DNA of 64,000 nucleotides from NCBI GenBank assembly GCA_014904845.1, contig MU119243.1, positions 1 through 64,000 on the forward strand, given 5' to 3'. The stretch is from Acephala macrosclerotiorum. Its lineage: Eukaryota; Ascomycota; Leotiomycetes; Helotiales; Mollisiaceae. The notes beneath the pieces were generated by a model. The model was given only the letters and a program-made list of their open reading frames with translations, was not told where the DNA came from and searched no databases. The translations under genes were made by a program, and so were the position numbers. Below, piece after piece: positions 48,925 through 60,600 of the stretch; the first letter of the stretch is position 1; every line of letters starts with the position of its first letter.

Positions 48925-51640
48925 CTATTCTACTATCTTTTTAAACAGCGCCTTTTCACTTTCTTTCTCAAGCAATTCTCTCGGACTCTCAAACTCTGTA
49001 TTTACACCATCTCTCATTATTAAAATCCTATCGAAATCCGCTACTATACTTAATTTATGCGCGATAACCAATAACGTCGTATTAAAGAACTCTTCTCTAA
49101 TCGATCTCTGAATCAATATATCGATTGCAATATTTACAATCGAAGTAGTTTCATTTAATAAAAGGACTTTAAGACGGGAGAGGATTGCTCTAGCAAAACA
49201 CAACAATTGTTTCTGACCATGTGAGAGATTTGAGCCGCCAGATGCAATTGGTGTTCTTAGCGAGAGGAAAATATTCTTATTTTCCCCCAGTTGAGAAATA
49301 TTGATAACCGTGATAGAACTAGCAACTGAAGATTCAAAGAGAGTAGTTTCAGGGTTAGGAGTATGTGTATTTGAGGGAATGAGATGGACGCGCATGAGTG
49401 TCTCGCGAAGTTGGTAATCGCTGAATTCGGAGAAGGGGTCAAGATTTGAACGGATGGTTCCGGAGAATAGGACGGGGTCTTGGGGAATAATTGCTAGACG
49501 TGTACGTAGATCGTGGAGTTTGATTTTAGAAATGCCGACACTGTCGATGATAATACTGCCTTTGCGGGCATTGAGGAAGCGGAAGAAAGCAAGGGATAGG
49601 GTTGATTTGCCTGGTTGGGATTAGTTCGTCGCTGTAAGTATTGATGGAGTGTATCTAGGAATGAAATTCTAACATGAGATCAAACGGGGATGCTTACCTG
49701 CTCCAGTCCTGCCGATAACTCCAATTCTCTGGTTCCCCTCTGCTGTGAAACTCAGCCGCTTAAGAACAGCAGGGAGATCCTCAGCGTATCCCAGCTCCAG
49801 ATCCTTAACCTCCACCTTTCCCTCTTCGGGCCACGTAGCACGCACCTCCTCTCCACCTTGGTCCTCTATTGTCAGATCTCTATACTCAAAGATACGTTCA
49901 GCCGCATTCATATCAAGCTCTAACTGAGTAGAAATACTAATAGCCTAGCTAACTCTATAACCAAAACTCAGCGTAAAGGAAAGGGCAAAGCCAGCAAAAC
50001 TAGCATCGATACCGCTTTTGGTAATAACGAAGGTTGCGACAGTGGCAGCAAATAATGAAGCCGTGATACCGATACGGATCCTGAGCTAGCTTCGAAAGAG
50101 GCTGTCGAACCAGGTACAAGCTGCATATGAATCGATGAGTTTGAACATCCTATCCCCAAATTCAGACGATTTTACAAAGGCTCTAATAGTTGATAGACCG
50201 CTCAATGATGCCGAGAAATGTAATATTACGGACGACTTGCTCGTGGATTCAAAGCGCTTTACACTTCATGCAGCTGCAATATAACTTCTGGCGAAGTAGG
50301 TGCAGGCTAGCAACAGAAGTGCAGCGCAAATTATAATGAATGGGGAAACAAAAATAGCTGCGACTAGAACCCCAAGGGTATCTGAAATGGCTCCGGCAAA
50401 GTAGTAAAAGTTTTGGGCCAGTGATAAATCTAGATTAGTAAAGTCTCCAGTGAATCTGTTGAGTATTCTTCCCATTGGTACAACATTGAGCCAGCGAAGA
50501 GGAGCTCGGAGAACGCTACGTAAGATGTCCTTGAATATCTTGCGGGATGCCCGAATGGAACTGGAGTAGACCATATAGAGACGGCCAACAGAAGAAAGGA
50601 CTGATATTGTTGAAATAAGGCAATATACTCCCGGATAAAACCAGAGATTTTTGTTGTGCGCATTAATCGGGAATCTGGTGCTCGTGGACACGACAGTAGA
50701 GTTGACAGGACTGATAGGACTGATATGGCTGATAGGTTGTTCGGGAAATTGGGTCTGCAGATTGTTTGGGTAGTGGTAGGTAATAAGGGATACTGCGATA
50801 TCCTTAGTCTTGTCGTAATCATTCGCCCAGATCTTCACCCAATAAGTAAGACCCAATGTAAAGCCCTGGGCTACAATGTAAAGTAGAAAAAGAACCGACC
50901 AGAAAGGTCACCTCCCAGAAGAACTGAGGTACCCGGCATAGACTGAAGTTTTGACACGGCCGGTCTCTCTTTTCTCGACCTCGTGGAGCTTCTTCGGTGG
51001 TGCCTCTGCCGCGAAGGCAGCGTCTCCGGATGGGATTGTAGGTAAAGTGTTAGTCTCCACGGCACTCAAGGCTTCATCCTCCTCAACATCTACGGACTCC
51101 ACTGCATCGTTGGCCTTGAGGATTTCGTTCAAGGTCCCGGTCTGTCGAAGATCTTCGATCAAGCCAGCATGTTCAAGAACCCCTTTAGCTGAAAGGCGAA
51201 CAGCGTACTTTGCCTTTGGTAAACAGAGAGATACGTGATAAGTAGCCAAGATTCGAGTCCTGCCCTCGGAAAGTTCGCCCATAACTGCATTTTCGTAAAT
51301 ATGCTTATTAACGTGAGCGTCTAAAGCACTAAACACATCGTCCATGATCATTATACCATCTCTCGAGTAGAATACTCGTGCCAGAGTTAACTGCCACTTC
51401 TGTCCACCACTAAGACTAATATCTTGGGCCTTTACTTCGATTTGAGGCCATCTTCGAATATAGAAGGGTCTTGTGTTAGCGCACATGCTTCGATCACCTT
51501 CTCATATCTGATTGGATCGAATGGTACGCCGAAGAGGATATTGTCTTTGACTGTGGCGTTCTCTATCTATAGAGTTTAAAAGACGAATAATAGTGCGAAT
51601 AAGTTGTTTCTTTACCGGAATATTTGCCCTTTCCACGCTA
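48925..51640 (-). pseudogene. ABC-C (MRP-like) transporter, C-terminal half, RIP-mutated
   Basis: From right to left: the end of nucleotide-binding domain 1 with IENATVKDNILFGVPFD, LSGGQKWQLTLARVFYSRDG and IMIMDDVFSALDAH; a linker; transmembrane domain 2 with GRILNRFTGDFTNLDLSLAQ; then domain 2 with [12 protein letters not shown] (Walker A), IPQDPVLFSGTIRSNLDPFS, SGGSNLSHGQKQLLCFARAI and VIAHKLSIVADFDRIL. Breaks: TAA and TAG at 51578-51576 and 51569-51567, TGA 50268-50266, TAG 50088-50086, TAG 49947-49945. Missense changes hit Walker B of domain 2 (LLLNETTS for LLLDEATS). The changes are G-to-A or C-to-T. This would be a full-size multidrug/conjugate exporter if whole. Confidence 0.88.
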
Positions 51641-52073
51641 TGTCTCACGTAAGCAGCGCCGCTTTTTGCTTAGGCTTGGCTTAGGCCAGGCTTACCTTCG
51701 GCTTAGATTTGTGTTGGAAAAACAGATAAGATTCGAATATGATTCACGTGAATAGAGCACGGCGGATACGGATCACAGGGCTAGCTTCGTATGAGCTAAT
51801 CCAATGATAGTGTATCCAATTGTGTCTATTCTTCTATCTAAGGAGAGACTGCTCAATATATGGAATATCTAGTTCTTCGTACGAGACGCATATCGTTTCA
51901 TCGAGTGCGCCAGCGCACTCGACACGTGATCTGGCATCTCGAACTACGCTCCTCGCGACAATTTGCTAAAGTTTGCTTATTTAGTGTAATGTAACTAAGA
52001 TTAATTTTATTAAAAAAAAATTAATTTTTAACGAGAAATTCGAAAAAGTTTTTTTTATAATTAAAATTTTTAA

Positions 52074-52165
<92 letters not shown>

Positions 52166-52320
52166 TATTAATATAAATTAATTTTTTAAATTAATTTTTT
52201 AAATTAATTTTATTTTATAATTATTATAATATATAAATTTATATAAAATTATTACGTAAAGCGATGTTTCTAATCAAAACGATTAACGATTTTTGGATTA
52301 GTACAAAACGACCCCGTACC
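51641..52320. other. Inserted block, left part: LTR-like pieces and AT tract
   Basis: It begins a ~4.6-kb block that splits the ABC gene. It contains a TGTTGGAAAAACAGATAAG start at 51712 that resembles a Copia-type LTR edge, a CGAGTGCG..CGCACTCG palindrome near 51901, a CACGTG, and then an AT tract with the microsatellite. Neither LTR end nor target duplication could be fixed. Confidence 0.45.
52078..52164. repeat. (AAT)n microsatellite, ~29 units
   Basis: An uninterrupted trinucleotide run. Lack of interruptions suggests active slippage and probably length polymorphism. Confidence 0.95.
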
Positions 52321-52920
52321 TCCTATAATAATTACGATGTAATTTTACTTATATAATTTGCCAGGCTTGTGATTAACGCGAGGCAAACCTGCGGCCTTGA
52401 TCGACAGCGAGCGAATACCAGAACGAATGGATCCCTTACGCAAGGCGCTTAGAGAAGTCAGTAGAGCCTATAGAATCGGCCTGACTCCAGGTGCTAGTAA
52501 AAATAGATTTATTGTCGCTCGAGAGATATGTTTGCGGTGCTCACGGGAGAGGTGGTGTCGCATATGGCGAATTTGCTGGTTATTGGTACTCTACCCCGCA
52601 CGGTGGTACTACTAACTATAAATAAGTTTGTCTTTGCTCGCGCAAGCGCAAGGAAACCATACGCCGTTCTTGTACACAGTAACGCCCAGCACCCACCGGC
52701 TGAGTGGTCGGCTTGCAAATTCGTTGACGTGGAACGATGCTTTCACTCTTCAGACAGCAATTCGGAAAAAAGGTAGCCGGCAATAGCGATCAAGATCATG
52801 CCAGCCCGGCTTCGCGACCTAGACGTAGAATCCATTCGTCTGTTCTCCCGCCATGATTACACAACCCGTTTGCAATGTGCTAATACGATAATAGACTTCC
52901 GAATCGATCTCTTTAATAAA
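52320..52920. other. Normal-GC island of unknown origin
   Basis: About 600 bp of normal composition between AT tracts. It contains short ORFs (52397-52615, 52528-52776 plus). A stretch at 52798-52935 starting MPARLRDLDVESIRLFSRHD looks coding-like, but no family is recognised. It may be the remains of a second gene carried in the inserted block. Confidence 0.35.
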
Positions 52921-53600
52921 CGCAATATAAATCACAATATAGTAATATATTTTATTTATTATAATAAATAAATATAATATAATAAAATTATATTATATTA
53001 AATATAATATAATTCAATTTTATATTATTAATATTAAATAAAATTAATATATTTTTTATATTATTTATATTAAATAAAAAAAATTAAAAATTAAAATTTT
53101 TTTTTTAATATTAAAATTATTATTTTTAATCGTTAAAATCGTTTTAAAATTGAAATTATTTAAATTATACGAAAAAGCGATTTTAAAATAATAAATTATT
53201 ACGTATTATAATTCGAGTTTTTTTTATTTAAAATTCAAAATTTAATAAAAAAATATTTGAATTAAAATACGTGTATAATTTATTACTTTAAAATCGCTTT
53301 TTTGTAAAATATTTAAAATCGTAATTAAATATCGTAAAAGTTTTCGACGACGATATTAAAAATATAAAAAATATAATAAAAAAAATTTTAAAACGAAAAA
53401 CGATAACGAGATCAATTTAATAAATTTTAATTAAATTAAAAACTTTTTAACGTTTATATTTTTATATTAGTAATATATTATCTAATAAATATAATATAGC
53501 AATCCCATATTATATCAAATACGATATGAATAATTTTATATCGCGATAATATCTCGAGACTCTATATTACCCAATATATATCGTTTCATATTGTGACCCA
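52920..53600. repeat. RIP-like AT tract upstream of TPR-HET ORF
   Basis: AT-rich with CpG-restricted C/G. It ends about 60 bp before the first ATG of the TPR-HET ORF, so any promoter would lie in mutated sequence. Confidence 0.6.
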
Positions 53601-53662
53601 CACTGAACAAACGACAACCGCACTTCGCGACTCTGACGTTCAGGTCTTCCGCAACACTGGCA

Positions 53663-56143
53663 ATGACTGATTGATTGAAGGAAGGCAATTACAATGATGC
53701 CGTAGTCATCTACAGTCAGGCGCTGAAGAAGGCGCCTGACGACGCCGAGCTTCTACTCAGCCTGAGTTTGGCGCGCACGATGTCAACGCCACCCCAGCTC
53801 GAACTAGCACTCACGAACGCCCAGGACGTTATCAAATTGTTTCCAAACAACGCGCAGGCACATATCTCGATGGCTGATATCTGCGAGCGTCTGGCCAGAT
53901 TTGATGAAGCCGAGGCAGCTCTACTGATAGCTGTCGACCTAACGACTGGGATGAGCCGTATACGCGCGCACCAATTGCTGGCAAATTTGCGGGCGAAGAG
54001 GGCCGAGAAACAGACGCTGCGACCGAACTCTCAAACACCGTCTCCGTCGCCAGTGACTGCCCCGCCCGTAAATGTGGAACAGACTTCTTCTACCTTAATC
54101 GTGGCTCCCGGGGTAGGGCGATCTCTAGACCGCAGCAGCAACTCCAACTCGAATCGACCATCTACGCCATCACCTCCGCAATTGAGAGCCGTAGTGGCCG
54201 AGAAGAGTGTCCAATTGCAATATCCGGACTCCCCTTACCAATACATGGATCTTACTTATTCGGAAAGTCAGATAAGGCTTGTAACGCTTTACCCTGCGTC
54301 AAGGCCGGAAGAGACGATCAAATGTAGCCTGGCCGTCGCAACTCTTCCGTCAGCAAAAGGCGGCTATGAGGCTCTATCATATGTGTGGGGAGACCAGTCC
54401 ATTAAGCATCAAGTCATCATAGATGGGCGCTGGCTCGATGTGACTTCAAACCTGCTCGAGGCTCTTCGTCACCTACGACATCAGACGGAGCCTCTAGTCT
54501 TGTGGATCGACGCGATCTGTATCAACCAGACAAATATGGAAGAAAAGAACCATCAAGTTAGGCAGATGCGAAATGTCTACGCAAGCGCTTCCAGGGTTCT
54601 CATCTGGCTAGGTGAATCAGATGCCGATATCGATGCTGCCTTCCAATATATACAGAAGCCGAAGAAAACGAGGAACGAGGAAATAAAAACAGCCTTCGAT
54701 ATCCTTGGAGGAAATCTGACCATGGAAAGGCAGCTTGCAGAAGAGAGCAGACCTGTCGAAGGGCTCCGGAAGCTGTACAAAAAACCGTGGTGGACTCGCA
54801 TGTGGGTGGTTCAGGAATTAGTTGCAGCGACAGAAGATCCCATGGTCATCTGCGGGAATAACAACGTTAACTGGGGGCCGGTTTGTGAAGCGGTTGGGAA
54901 ACTTGCGCTGGATGGGATCATTAATAACCTAGTAGCCGGTGGGGTGGTGGACGATCCATTCTCATCCACCCTTCTCTACTTCGGCGGGCCTGGATCTCGC
55001 GACCCTGAACACAGAGGGGAAGCAAGGACCTTAGAGCACCTGCTAGGGGGAACGCGGACCCACAATGCCACAGATCCAAGAGATCACGTCTATGCTCTTT
55101 TAGACCTTGTTTCGGGGAACATCGCGGAGCTCTTCGAAGCGGACTACACGAAACCAGCTCGGATCGCCTACCAACATGCGATGGTCCATGTATTCAGGGT
55201 TCGACAGGACCTTGACCTACTTGCTTATGCCTCTGGAGTAGATGCAGTGGATATCCCGTCTTGGTGCATTGATTTCTCCTCAAAGACTTGGGGTATTGAC
55301 GCAATTTCAAATGGTCTAGTCATAAGGGAGTCGGATCCTCGCGTTACGAACAGGAGAAGAATCCTAAGGGAAGGAGCATCGCGAGGGCAGGGCTTTGCCG
55401 AAGCTGTCCACGAACCGGAGGCAGGAGCAATAAAGTTACGTGGAATACGCCTTGGACTTATCCATTCTGTCGTAGAATCCACGACCGGAGTCATGCGTTA
55501 CATGGCGCCTATCTACAAGACAATTAGCCAAAAGGATTTGGAGGAGGCCCCGGTGACAGATGTGACGAAGCTTTTGCAAGACACGTTCCTATTCCGCATC
55601 CACGCTACCACTGCGCTGGAAATGCGGTATGGGTTCAACGAAGCAGCCAGAAAGGTGGCTGCTGGAGATATCTGGAAGGTTGCCGCTGGCGGGCACGGGT
55701 TCAATTCTCTTCACAAGGAAAGAGGCCAGCAGTTCCATGGCATGCAGCCTTTTGGTCTACTCGAAACGTTCGCACAACGTGTCCACCCTGCACGCGCCGA
55801 CCTGCTAGGTCCATATTCACAGACATTGCCGGCCGAACCAACTGATTTCGATTTCGTGCCGTTCGCGCGCGAGGCGTGTATCAATATTGCGCAGTACACT
55901 GGCAAAAAGAGCTCCTACTTCACGACAGACGTAGGTGATATCGGGCTTGCTTACAATCTGGTGCAGAAGGGCGATGTACTTTGTATCCTGTTCAGTTGCA
56001 AGTACCCCGTGGTGCTGCGTCCCCAAAAGGATGACACCATGTATCACAAGCTAGTCGCTGCATCGTATGTGGATGGTATTATGAACGGAGAGTCATTAAA
56101 GGATTATAATGCAGCGAGCGTGAAGGAATTTGTCCTAATATAA
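53663..56143 (+). CDS. TPR-HET protein ORF with early stop
   Basis: A long single-exon ORF. From ATG 53663 the fourth codon is TGA (53672-53674); beyond it the frame is open for 822 codons to TAA 56141. Numbering from 53675: residues 1-110 resemble TPR repeats (LKEGNYNDAVVIYSQALKKA, AHISMADICERLARFDEAEA); 110-175 is a Pro/Ser linker; 230-385 is a HET domain with YEALSYVWGD, LVLWIDAICINQ and TRMWVVQELV; 385-822 is the C-terminal region usual for HET proteins, with ATDPRDHVYALLDLVSG, IPSWCIDFSS and GDVLCILFSCKYPVVLR. HET domains act in fungal allorecognition cell death. If TGA came from CGA, one C-to-T change broke the start; initiation at the Met at 53779 would remove the first TPR but keep HET. 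It lies antisense between the halves of the ABC transporter gene. Confidence 0.8.
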
Positions 56144-56289
56144 ATAAGTATTTAGAGCGGAGGGTTTCTGATTGCGATAATCTAAGGCTTAAAGTTATTT
56201 TTGTAAGTAGGACGCTTTGACCTCGGGCTACTTTTTATATTAAAAATATGGATTATTATTTTTTATTTTTTATTTAATAATATTTAAAT

Positions 56290-57125
56290 ATAATAACTAA
56301 AAAAATATTATAGTTAAAAGGGGATAATATTATAAACTTGGGAACCTGTATATAACCGGATAAAAGCTCAATCTCCCCTAAGATGGAAGCAAGAAGAAGG
56401 GACTTTCCAGAACCTATGGGACCAGAAATGACGCTCAAAGCATTGTTAGGAAACTCAAGATTCAGCTCTCGAAGAGTAAACATGTCGACACTTGGATCTG
56501 TAAAGTCGTAAGGGAAACTGACAAACGCATTGTGGAAGGATATGGAGCCTCCTGGGAACGTATTGTCGGGCTTTTCCGGCAAGCGAAGGAAGTTTTGAAT
56601 CCTGTCACTACTTACTTTGGTGTTTATGGCGGAGACCAATAAATAGGGAATATTGGAAACAAGACCTTTGAGCTGAATAAACAAGCTAATAGATGTAAAT
56701 GCAATTAACGGTAACAAGTTCCCATGGATCCAGGAGTATGTAACCAGTGATAATGCTGTCAATACAACAAGGGTGAACTCCGAAGTAATAGATATGTAGA
56801 TATTGTCGAGTCTTGACTTCCAGAGCGTGGAAAGCTCTTTTTCGCGTATAGACTCAAGCTTTTCAGTCCATTGAGTTTCGATTGCTGAGAACTTAATCTG
56901 TCGAATTCCTTGTAGCGCCTCGGTAGTAACTGCTGTCCTCTTATCTCGAATTCCTATCAATGCCTTTTGTTTCTTGCTATACTGGGTGGCAAGAAATTTG
57001 TTTATTGGAAAGAGGCATACAATGTCTAATAGTCCAGCGCACAAGCTTTCCCAGCCAATTAGAAATAATAAGAATGCAACAGTTACTATGAACTTGCCTG
57101 CGAAGTTGACATAGGTAGTAAGGCC
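56290..57125 (-). pseudogene. ABC-C transporter, N-terminal fragment (TMD1-NBD1 start)
   Basis: On the minus strand: hydrophobic GKFIVTVAFLLFLIGWESLC, then DKRTAVTTEALQGIRQIKFS, the elbow and membrane helices of transmembrane domain 1, then SISFHNAFVSFPYDF and Walker A GPIGSGKSLLLASILGE. Similarity stops after SGYIQVPK at about 56340. The next expected residues (FVPQ-type Q-loop, IENATVKDN) lie 4.7 kb away at about 51590, so both fragments are one gene split in NBD1. At the 5' side, similarity stops at about 57125, where an LTR-like TGTTGG begins. The N-terminal membrane helices are missing. Confidence 0.85.
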
Positions 57126-57127
57126 CC

Positions 57128-57600
57128 TGTTGGTACGTCCGAGGACAAATCACAAAACACTAAGATCTTAGTCTGGTGTCAATGATTCAATTCTGTCTGC
57201 CCCTTTCTAGAGGGGGCACTTATCTACCTATATAATTAAACAGAGTGGACGTAAGATTAAAGAGTGGACGCTAAAGTAATTGTTGCTAAGGGCAATAGGG
57301 GTCGAAGCCAAGATCACTCAATCGATCGCCTAAGCGATCACCTGATTAAATCGACACTAGCAACTCTCTTTGTGGAAGGAGACGCTTTTTTCAACTCGTA
57401 AACTAGAGATAATGAGAGTACTACTGCAGCTGCTAACGCGCTGCCCCGCTACCGAACAATAGAAGGAGATCTAATCGTGAATTAGTCGCTATCACGTGTT
57501 GTAATGTCTGATTAGTCAGGCTAAACTTGAGGGAATTCTTCCAAACCCGATGTCCATAACCTCCGAGCCAATCGGGAGTCCTGTTCTCGAAAACACTGAA
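57128..57600 (+). mobile_element. LTR-like sequence interrupting ABC transporter 5' region
   Basis: It starts TGTTGGTACGTCCGAGGACA exactly where ABC similarity ends. A possible end is ctcgaaaaca near 57591, giving ~464 bp with TG..CA ends, after which AT-rich DNA begins. It has no ORF. The partner LTR and target duplication lie outside the window or are unreadable, so this is a tentative call. Confidence 0.45.
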
Positions 57601-60600
57601 AATATCGAAAACATTAAAACACTAAAACAATAATTACACGTTTTCTTTTTAATACTATCCTTTTCAACGATTTGTCGATTCAATCAAATAATCGCTTAAG
57701 CGATCGATTAAATAATTCGAATTATAATTTTTATTATTTTTAACAATAATTATTTTAATATTTACTTTTTAATTTTACGTTTACTTTGTTTAATTATATA
57801 AATAAATAGATACTCTCTCTAGAAAAAAGCAAATAAAATTAAATTATTAATATCAAATTAAAATTTTAATATTTTGTAATTTGTTTTCAAACGTATTAAT
57901 ATTAATTAATAATTAATTTAATCGTTTAATTATAAAATAATAAAATTATTTACGAAAAAATATTTAATAAATTGTACTCGTATAAAAAGTCTTTAAATTA
58001 TATTAAAAAAAAAACGATTATTTCAAGTTTTTAAAAAAATAAAATATTGAAAATTTAAAACGTTTTTATAATTAATTTTATTTTATTTAATTTTACGTTT
58101 TATTATATATCGATAACGAATATTTAATTATAATTTACTCGTTATTATTTAAAACAATTCTTCGAATATTTTACGAAATTTGAAATTCTTTTAAAATTTT
58201 TCGAATATTTTATAAAATTCGAAAAAAAAAAAAAACTTTTTTAAAATTTTTTAAATATAATACGAAATTTGAAATTATACGAAATTTAACGATTATTTTA
58301 CGAAAAATCGTATTATAATATTTATCGAATTCGATTTATTATAATAAAATTTTTTTTTTGAATAAAATAAATTTTAATTAAAATACGACTCGTATTATAA
58401 AAAAAATTGAAATTAAAAAATGAAAAATTAATTATTTTTTGATTTTATATAATATACGAAAAATTGAATTAAAAAAATTAAAAAAAAAAAAAAAAAACGA
58501 TAATTTATAATTAGAATTTAATTTAATATATTTTAATTGAATTATAATTCAATTTGTATAAATCGCGTAAAATACAAAAATTAATTTGTAAAAATTTTTT
58601 TATAGTAATAAAATTTAATAATTTTGTAAATACTAGAAATAGTCGTTCAAAAAATAGTATTATTAGAGTAATTCGATTAAAAAATTGAAAAAATAAGTAT
58701 TTTAAAAAGAAAAATATTTAATTTATAAAAAAATACAAATAATTCGATTGAAATAAAAAAAAGAAATCGAATATTTATAAATAGAATTTTTAGAAATAGA
58801 AATTTTAAAAAAATCAAAAAAATATTAAATTTTGTTAGAATTATTAATTATATAAAAATTATTATATAAGAAATTTTAAATAGAAATATTTTTAATAACG
58901 TTTTTAGAGTTTACAATATTTAATAAATATTTTTTAATATTAAAAAAAATTTTATCGTTTAATTCGATTTTAAAAATTTGATATTTAATATTAATTTTAT
59001 TATTATTAGTATTATTAAACGAATCGATATTATTAAAAAATAAAAAATTGTTAAAAAATTTTAATCGAGCGATATTTAATTTTATTTATAAAAATTAAAT
59101 AATATTTAATATTAATAAAAAATTTATTATTTTTATAAAAATTTATAATAATAAATTTAAATATTATAAAAAAAAAAAATTATTAAATATATTAATATGT
59201 ATATTTAAAGATTTATATTTGAAAATAAACGTTAAATTTAAAAATTATTATAACGCGTTTTTGATTATATTCGTTAATAAAATTAATAAATTTTATTATT
59301 AAAAATTCGTTAAAAAAAAATCTATTTTTCGATAAAATAATTAAAATCGTAAAATCGAATTTTGAGATCGAAAAATATTAAAATAAAATATTTAATTAAT
59401 AAAATACGATTATATTTATTATAATTTAAACGTAAAATTTAAATAAAACAATTTTTAAATATTTTGAAATATTACGTTAAAAATTGATTTAAAAATAATT
59501 TGATTTACGTTTGAATATACGAATAAAAATTATTATACGAAATAAATTTTATTATATTTATTAAAACGTATTAAAATATTATTAAACGTTTTTTTTGATT
59601 TTTATTAAATTTTTAAACTATATATAAAAATGTTCATAAGACGATTTTATTTTAAATAAAAATAAAAATAATTTTAAAAATTTTTATAATTGAAAAAGAA
59701 AAAATTTATTGAAATACGAGTAGATTATATTTTGTAGATTGTAAATACTTTAATAAAAGTATTCGATATAATAATTGAACTAATTATAAAAAATCGATAA
59801 TATATTAAAATAAAATAAAATATTTTATTTGTAAAAATTCGAATTATTGAAATATTTATTATATATTAAAAAAAAAAAAAAATATAAAATAGTTTTAAAA
59901 AATTAAAATTCTTAAAAAAAAAAAAAAAAATTAAAAAAAAATAAAATATTTTATTTGTAAAAATTCGAATTATTGAAATATTTATTATATATTAAAAAAA
60001 AAAAAAAATATACGATAGTTTTAAAAAATTGAAATTGTTTAATAAAAATAAAATAATTTAATTCGTAATTGAATTTAAAGAATTAAATTTTAATATTATT
60101 AAAAAATATAAACAATTTTTCGTTGAAATTACTAAAGAAAAAAATTTATTTAAAAACGATATTATACAATCGATTAATTATTTTATAATATTTTACGATA
60201 TAATTAATAGATTTAAAATTATTGAATTATTTGATCGTTAATTAATTTATTATATAATATCGAGTATCGTAATACAATTGAAATCGTTTTTAATATTTAT
60301 TAATATAAAATTGTATTTAATAAATTACTACGTATTAAACGTTTTTATAAGTATTATAATCAATACTAGTATCGTTTAACGATTTATTATCGACGAAAAT
60401 TAGTATTTAATTTTTTAACGAATTCGAAACGTTAAATTAAACGAATTTAAAATTAAAAAAATAATAATTAAATTCGAGATCAATAAAATTATATTTTTTA
60501 AAATTATTAATATTAATATATTAATTAAACGTATTATGTTTTACGTAGTTCTAATAAACGTACTTTTTTCATTTTGTTTTTAAAATATAAACAAATTACG

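Noticed and set aside
52078..52164. CRISPR-like or satellite array
   Set aside because: A plain AAT trinucleotide microsatellite with no spacers.
51600..56340. Terminal inverted repeat pair at the edges of the inserted block (aatattt..ccctttcc vs aatatta..cccctttt)
   Set aside because: Similarity is short and needs gaps; in AT-rich DNA it could be chance, so it was not listed as a feature.
57045..57130. Separate small membrane-protein gene
   Set aside because: It is the continuation of the first ABC transmembrane domain in the same frame as the 57044-56274 block.
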